DNA of 55,493 nucleotides from Candidatus Gastranaerophilales bacterium (GTDB lineage: Bacteria; Cyanobacteriota; Vampirovibrionia; Gastranaerophilales; Gastranaerophilaceae), in NCBI GenBank assembly GCA_944326425.1, contig CALVDX010000014.1:1-55493 (forward strand), written 5' to 3'. The translations under genes and the position numbers were made by a program. Numbering within the stretch: the stretch's first letter is position 1; every line of letters begins with the position of its first letter. Below are positions 52,332 through 55,493 of this stretch, piece after piece. Below the pieces are notes generated by a model, which did no database searches, was not told the DNA's origin, and saw only the letters and a program-made list of their open reading frames with translations.

Positions 52332-53576
52332 TTACCCTTCTGCTCTTTTTATTCCGACGGTTCTTACAAGCCCGTATTCCAAATTTTGCGGGGCGGGAGA
52401 AAACTTGATTAAAAGTTCCTGATTAGTATTTGCAAATTCAAGATTTTCGTTTTTAACAGGGTCAATTATATCTACTGCTTGAGTTACAAGCTGCTCTGCA
52501 GGGGTAATCATTTCTACATCGGTGTTTTTATAGAATTTATTTTTTACAAGTACTTTTAAATAACCGTCCTGTTCGCCCTGTACTTCTGCCAGAAAATCAG
52601 CGCCTGCAAGTCCTTTTGAAATATCGTAGCTGTATCCGTCTGCAGGGTATACGTCTTGAAGATAAAAACCTGTTGTATACCCGCGGTTGCCGACTTTAAG
52701 CAGTTCCTGCCAGTATTTGCTTAAATCTGCTTCCGGATTTTTAATAACTTCATCAAGTGCTGCACGGTATGCTTTTGCAACGGCTGATACGTAGTAGAGA
52801 CTTTTTGTTCGGCCTTCTATTTTAAAGGAGTCAATACCTGCATCAACCAGTTTTGCAAGGTATTTGATAAGGTTTAAGTCTTTTGTAGAAAGAATATGGG
52901 TTCCTTTAGGGTTTTCTTCAATCTCGTAATATTCGCCGGGGCGTGTTTCTTCAACGAGTTTGTAACTCCAGCGGCATGCCTGCGCACAATTTCCGTGATT
53001 TGCTTTTCGTTCACCGTCCGTCATATAGTCGCTTAAAAGACATCTGCCGGAGAATGATACGCATTGAGCACCGTGTACAAAAACTTCTAACTCCATGCCG
53101 GGAACTTTTTCTTTTATTTCTTTAACATCTTTAATTGAGAGTTCGCGGGCAAGAATGGCTCTTACTGCACCTAAATCCTGCCAGAATTTTACAGCTTCAT
53201 AGTTTAACGTGTTTGTTTGTGTACTGATATGCAAGGCCGTTTTGGGCATATATTTTTGGACAAGTCTTATAATTCCCATATCAGAGACAATAACTGCATC
53301 GGGGGCACTGTCTGAAATAATATCCATACAGCTTTCAAGGTTTTTAATGTCATCGTTAAACGCAAAGATATTAAGCGTAAGATAAGCTTTAGCGCCGAGC
53401 GAATGAGCCTTTTCAATTGCTAATTTGAGGTTTTCGAGGGTTATTAGTTCCCCCTTTCTCATTGCACGGAGACTGAAATCTACAACTCCTAAATATACGG
53501 CATCAGCACCGTATTTGATTGCATATTCAAGTTTTTCCAGATTCCCTGCGGGGAGTAATAATTCAGGCTTATTCAT
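52332..53576 (-). CDS. U32 peptidase family protein, TrhP/YegQ-like
   Basis: A 414-residue protein. PELLLPAGNLEKLEYAIKYGADAVYLG opens the U32 TIM barrel (motif split by position), and VHGAQCVSFSGRCLLSDYM, then GNCAQACRW hold the conserved cysteines. Relatives hydroxylate tRNA uridine-34 rather than cut proteins. TACGAT lies about seven bases before the ATG with no Shine-Dalgarno, so it may be leaderless too, though less clearly. Confidence 0.9.
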   Translation of the reverse strand: MNKPELLLPAGNLEKLEYAIKYGADAVYLGVVDFSLRAMRKGELITLENLKLAIEKAHSLGAKAYLTLNIFAFNDDIKNLESCMDIISDSAPDAVIVSDMGIIRLVQKYMPKTALHISTQTNTLNYEAVKFWQDLGAVRAILARELSIKDVKEIKEKVPGMELEVFVHGAQCVSFSGRCLLSDYMTDGERKANHGNCAQACRWSYKLVEETRPGEYYEIEENPKGTHILSTKDLNLIKYLAKLVDAGIDSFKIEGRTKSLYYVSAVAKAYRAALDEVIKNPEADLSKYWQELLKVGNRGYTTGFYLQDVYPADGYSYDISKGLAGADFLAEVQGEQDGYLKVLVKNKFYKNTDVEMITPAEQLVTQAVDIIDPVKNENLEFANTNQELLIKFSPAPQNLEYGLVRTVGIKRAEG

Positions 53577-53705
53577 AATTATTATCGTAACATAAAAAAT
53601 ATTCTTTCCATCTTTTAATTGTTAATAACTGTTAACTTTTTTCTCATATAAGGCAATTTTTGAATATTACATGTTTTATATTGGTAAGAACAAAAGGAGT
53701 TTAGT

Positions 53706-54023
53706 GTGATACAGCCATTAGGTTATTCTAATAAAACAGTTTTTCAATCTTCAGCTTCGCAATCAGTGAAACCTGCGGGGCAGCGTACGGATTTTGCCGG
53801 CTCTGAAAAAATACAACCTGGTGTAAACAAAAAAGCAGACGGGAAAGAGCATTTGAGTTATTGGAGAAGTTTGGGTATTTCATCCTTATTCGGAGCCTCA
53901 GCAATGGGGTTTGCAACAATATTTTGTCAGAAGTGGCGTACATCAATAGGGTTTGGAGCTGTAATTGCCGGATTGTGCATGCTGTTTGATTTACCGGATA
54001 CTTTGTTTATCGGGAGAAAATAG
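53706..54023 (+). CDS. Small membrane protein with lineage-type N-terminus
   Basis: A 105-residue protein starting with GTG after AAGGAG. Residues 1-50 are polar, with TDFAG like the other motifs. Two hydrophobic helices follow (about 55-75 and 80-97). No family recognised. Confidence 0.65.
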   Translation: MIQPLGYSNKTVFQSSASQSVKPAGQRTDFAGSEKIQPGVNKKADGKEHLSYWRSLGISSLFGASAMGFATIFCQKWRTSIGFGAVIAGLCMLFDLPDTLFIGRK

Positions 54024-54064
54024 TTTCCGGTTGAAATCAGGACATTTTTGCATATCATATATTT

Positions 54065-54649
54065 ATGGTGTATGAAGAACTGGAAGAAGTAAGAAAAAAG
54101 TGTTTGTCCTGCGAAAAATGCGGACTATGTAAAACACGGACAAATACTGTTTTTTCAGGCGGAGTTCCAAATGATAAACTCATGCTTATCGGTGAAGCAC
54201 CGGGATTTTATGAAGATAAGCAGGGCGAACCGTTTGTTGGTAAAGCGGGACAGCTTTTAGATAAAATTCTAGGGTGTGTCGGGCTGTCCAGAAAAGAACA
54301 TATTTATATTTGTAATACTATAAAATGCCGTCCTCCGGAAAACAGGGATCCGCTACCGGAAGAGAAAGCTGCGTGCAGGGAGTATCTGGATAAACAGATT
54401 GAGATTTTAAAGCCGCGGATTATTCTTTTGTGCGGCCGCGTTGCTGTTAATTCAATGATGGAAACAACACAGGGGATTACCAAACTTCGGGGCAAATGGT
54501 TTGAGGGACCGAATTTTTCTAAAATGATGCCGATTTTCCACCCTTCTTATCTTTTGCGCAACGACAGCCGTGAAAAGGGCAGCCCTAAATGGCTTATGTG
54601 GCAGGATATTAAAGAAATAAAACGAGTTTATGACCAGTTGTGCAAATAA
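54065..54649 (+). CDS. Type-4 uracil-DNA glycosylase (Fe-S), paralogue 2
   Basis: A 194-residue UDG family 4 protein. C14xxC17 and later cysteines form the cluster, with GEAPGFYED, NTIKCRPPENR and IFHPSYLLR. It differs from the 45165 copy across its length, so this is an old duplication or separate acquisition, not a recent repeat. It is convergent with the GNAT gene, 2 bp apart. Confidence 0.93.
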   Translation: MVYEELEEVRKKCLSCEKCGLCKTRTNTVFSGGVPNDKLMLIGEAPGFYEDKQGEPFVGKAGQLLDKILGCVGLSRKEHIYICNTIKCRPPENRDPLPEEKAACREYLDKQIEILKPRIILLCGRVAVNSMMETTQGITKLRGKWFEGPNFSKMMPIFHPSYLLRNDSREKGSPKWLMWQDIKEIKRVYDQLCK

Positions 54650-54651
54650 TT

Positions 54652-55146
54652 TTATAATGAGAACTCCATTATATAATCATCCATTATAAAGCCGTTGCCT
54701 ATGTCGGTTTCATCACTTGCAATTGTCTTAAACCCGTACTTATTGTATGCATTAATAGTATTTGTGTTGTACTTGTTTACGGTGAGCCTGATTTTAGAAT
54801 AACCGCGTTCTTTTGCTATTGATTTTATTTTGTTGAAAGCAAGACTGCCAAAGCCTTTATGTCTGTGATCTTTTTTAAGATACAATTTTGACAGGAAGAG
54901 ATATTCCTCTTTGTCTGCAATTCCGAAGTAACCTGCATTTTGTCCGTCTACATTAATAAAATAGTACGTGTAATTTTCATCTGTAACTTGTTTTTGCATT
55001 GCATGTTCAGATTGGAATTTATCTACCATATAGTTAATTTGCTCAGCAGATAACAGGCATGGGAAAAATTCATGCCAGATTTCTGAAGCAAGCTCTGAGA
55101 GTGCAGGGATTTCATGTTTTTGAACAGTTTTAAATGAAATATCCAT
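54652..55146 (-). CDS. GNAT family N-acetyltransferase
   Basis: A 164-residue GNAT. YLKKDHRHKGFGS carries the acetyl-CoA-binding R-x-x-G-x-G motif, and the strand order YTYYFINVDG...AGYFGIAD fits. Substrate unknown; could be a small molecule or protein N-terminus. Confidence 0.88.
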   Translation of the reverse strand: MDISFKTVQKHEIPALSELASEIWHEFFPCLLSAEQINYMVDKFQSEHAMQKQVTDENYTYYFINVDGQNAGYFGIADKEEYLFLSKLYLKKDHRHKGFGSLAFNKIKSIAKERGYSKIRLTVNKYNTNTINAYNKYGFKTIASDETDIGNGFIMDDYIMEFSL

Positions 55147-55189
55147 ATCTAGATATTAACATAAAAGATTTTTTTAAGAGCGGGGGCAT

Positions 55190-55412
55190 TTAAATTTAGG
55201 GTAATATGTAACTCTTTCAAACTTTTTCCGCTCCTTGCGCAAAGTAGAGGTGCAGGTTTAGTGCAGGTTTTTCTTCCACCCCTCTCCCTTCGGGAGGCGG
55301 ATTTGCGGCAGGGCGATGCCGAGTGCAAGCGAGCAAGCCCGTATGGTGGCGGGAAATGTGGAATTTCCCGCCAGCCCGCATAATCCAAGACAAGGGGTTA
55401 GGGGAGAGGGTA
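55190..55412. repeat. GC-rich intergenic element with hairpin
   Basis: About 220 bp much richer in GC than the rest, between the GNAT gene and the gene at the window end. It contains a perfect 10-bp stem (GGCGGGAAAT and its complement at 55348-55372) and flanking CCCTCTCCC/GGGAGAGGG arms. It looks like a dispersed non-coding repeat. Confidence 0.55.
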
Positions 55413-55493
55413 CTATAACCCAGCTTTCCACTGAATAGGCTTAGGCTCTTTTTTTTCTTGCGGGAGTTTTACTTCGGGGACATAGATATTTTG
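55413..55493 (-). CDS. C-terminal end of a protein running off the window
   Basis: An open frame on the minus strand enters from the right edge and ends with TAG at 55413-55415. The last 26 residues read like a Pro/Lys-rich natural C-terminus (QNIYVPEVKLPQEKKEPKPI...). Too short to identify. Confidence 0.45.
   Translation of the reverse strand, partial: QNIYVPEVKLPQEKKEPKPIQWKAGL

Noticed and set aside
55149-55388. A 79-codon frame on the minus strand
   Set aside because: It covers the GC-rich intergenic element and its translation is unlike a protein; the true gene is the tail at 55413.

Overview
The window is AT-rich bacterial chromosome, densely packed with genes on both strands. Several things point to an uncultured Melainabacteria/Vampirovibrionia lineage such as Candidatus Gastranaerophilales, the non-photosynthetic sisters of Cyanobacteria. 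These are envelope proteins of diderm type (a 1447-residue AsmA-like protein, AMIN-like and OmpA-like domains), a Ski2-like helicase of the kind found in cyanobacteria, and several lineage-specific proteins with a short [NS]-P-x-F-x-G-like motif near the N-terminus. This assignment is inference; no rRNA is present to settle it.

Layout. 1-530: tRNA-Ala and tRNA-Leu on the minus strand, with a 91-bp duplication of the tRNA-Leu tail and its terminator. 0.8-6.4 kb: a GGDEF/HD-GYP c-di-GMP protein, then a YhaO/YhaN (SbcCD-like) pair. 6.4-9.5 kb: lineage-specific proteins and a small gene bracketed by long imperfect inverted repeats. 9.6-13.2 kb: glmU, a ferredoxin-type Fe-S protein, and a hybrid-cluster-protein homologue that has lost nearly all its cluster ligands. 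13.5-18.7 kb: a small secreted or cell-associated protein, a MATE exporter, and an AMIN-like/MotA-like/MotB-like gene set that may be an envelope-spanning ion-driven machine. 18.7-33.1 kb: mostly housekeeping (maf, era, uridine kinase family, Ski2-like helicase, two radical SAM proteins, ROK kinase, SIMPL protein, HU, MTA phosphorylase, YggT, tRNA-Arg), plus a prepilin gene with a one-base frameshift in its leader. 33.6-37.7 kb: a SUMF1-like protein, then a small membrane protein/methyltransferase/membrane sulfatase operon whose methyltransferase carries a run of nine G. 37.7-47.2 kb: an aminotransferase, the AsmA-like giant, a thioredoxin-fold protein without catalytic cysteines, a divergent alpha/beta hydrolase, an EF-hand protein, a type-4 uracil-DNA glycosylase and an AGCS symporter. 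47.3-55.5 kb: ruvB, YibE/F, bifunctional nuclease-like, NifX-like, a putative metallopeptidase, YqeG, U32 peptidase/TrhP-like, a second type-4 UDG, a GNAT, a GC-rich intergenic element and the tail of a gene running off the window.

The most striking genome-wide signal is start architecture. At nine genes a Pribnow-like hexamer lies exactly six nucleotides upstream of the ATG with no Shine-Dalgarno sequence. The best is TTGACA-17-TAAAAT-6-ATG at 43751. This predicts widespread leaderless mRNAs alongside ordinary Shine-Dalgarno genes. The other leading candidates for something new are the stator-like set at 16-18.7 kb, the poly-G methyltransferase operon, the frameshifted prepilin, the cluster-less Hcp and the inverted-repeat cassette.
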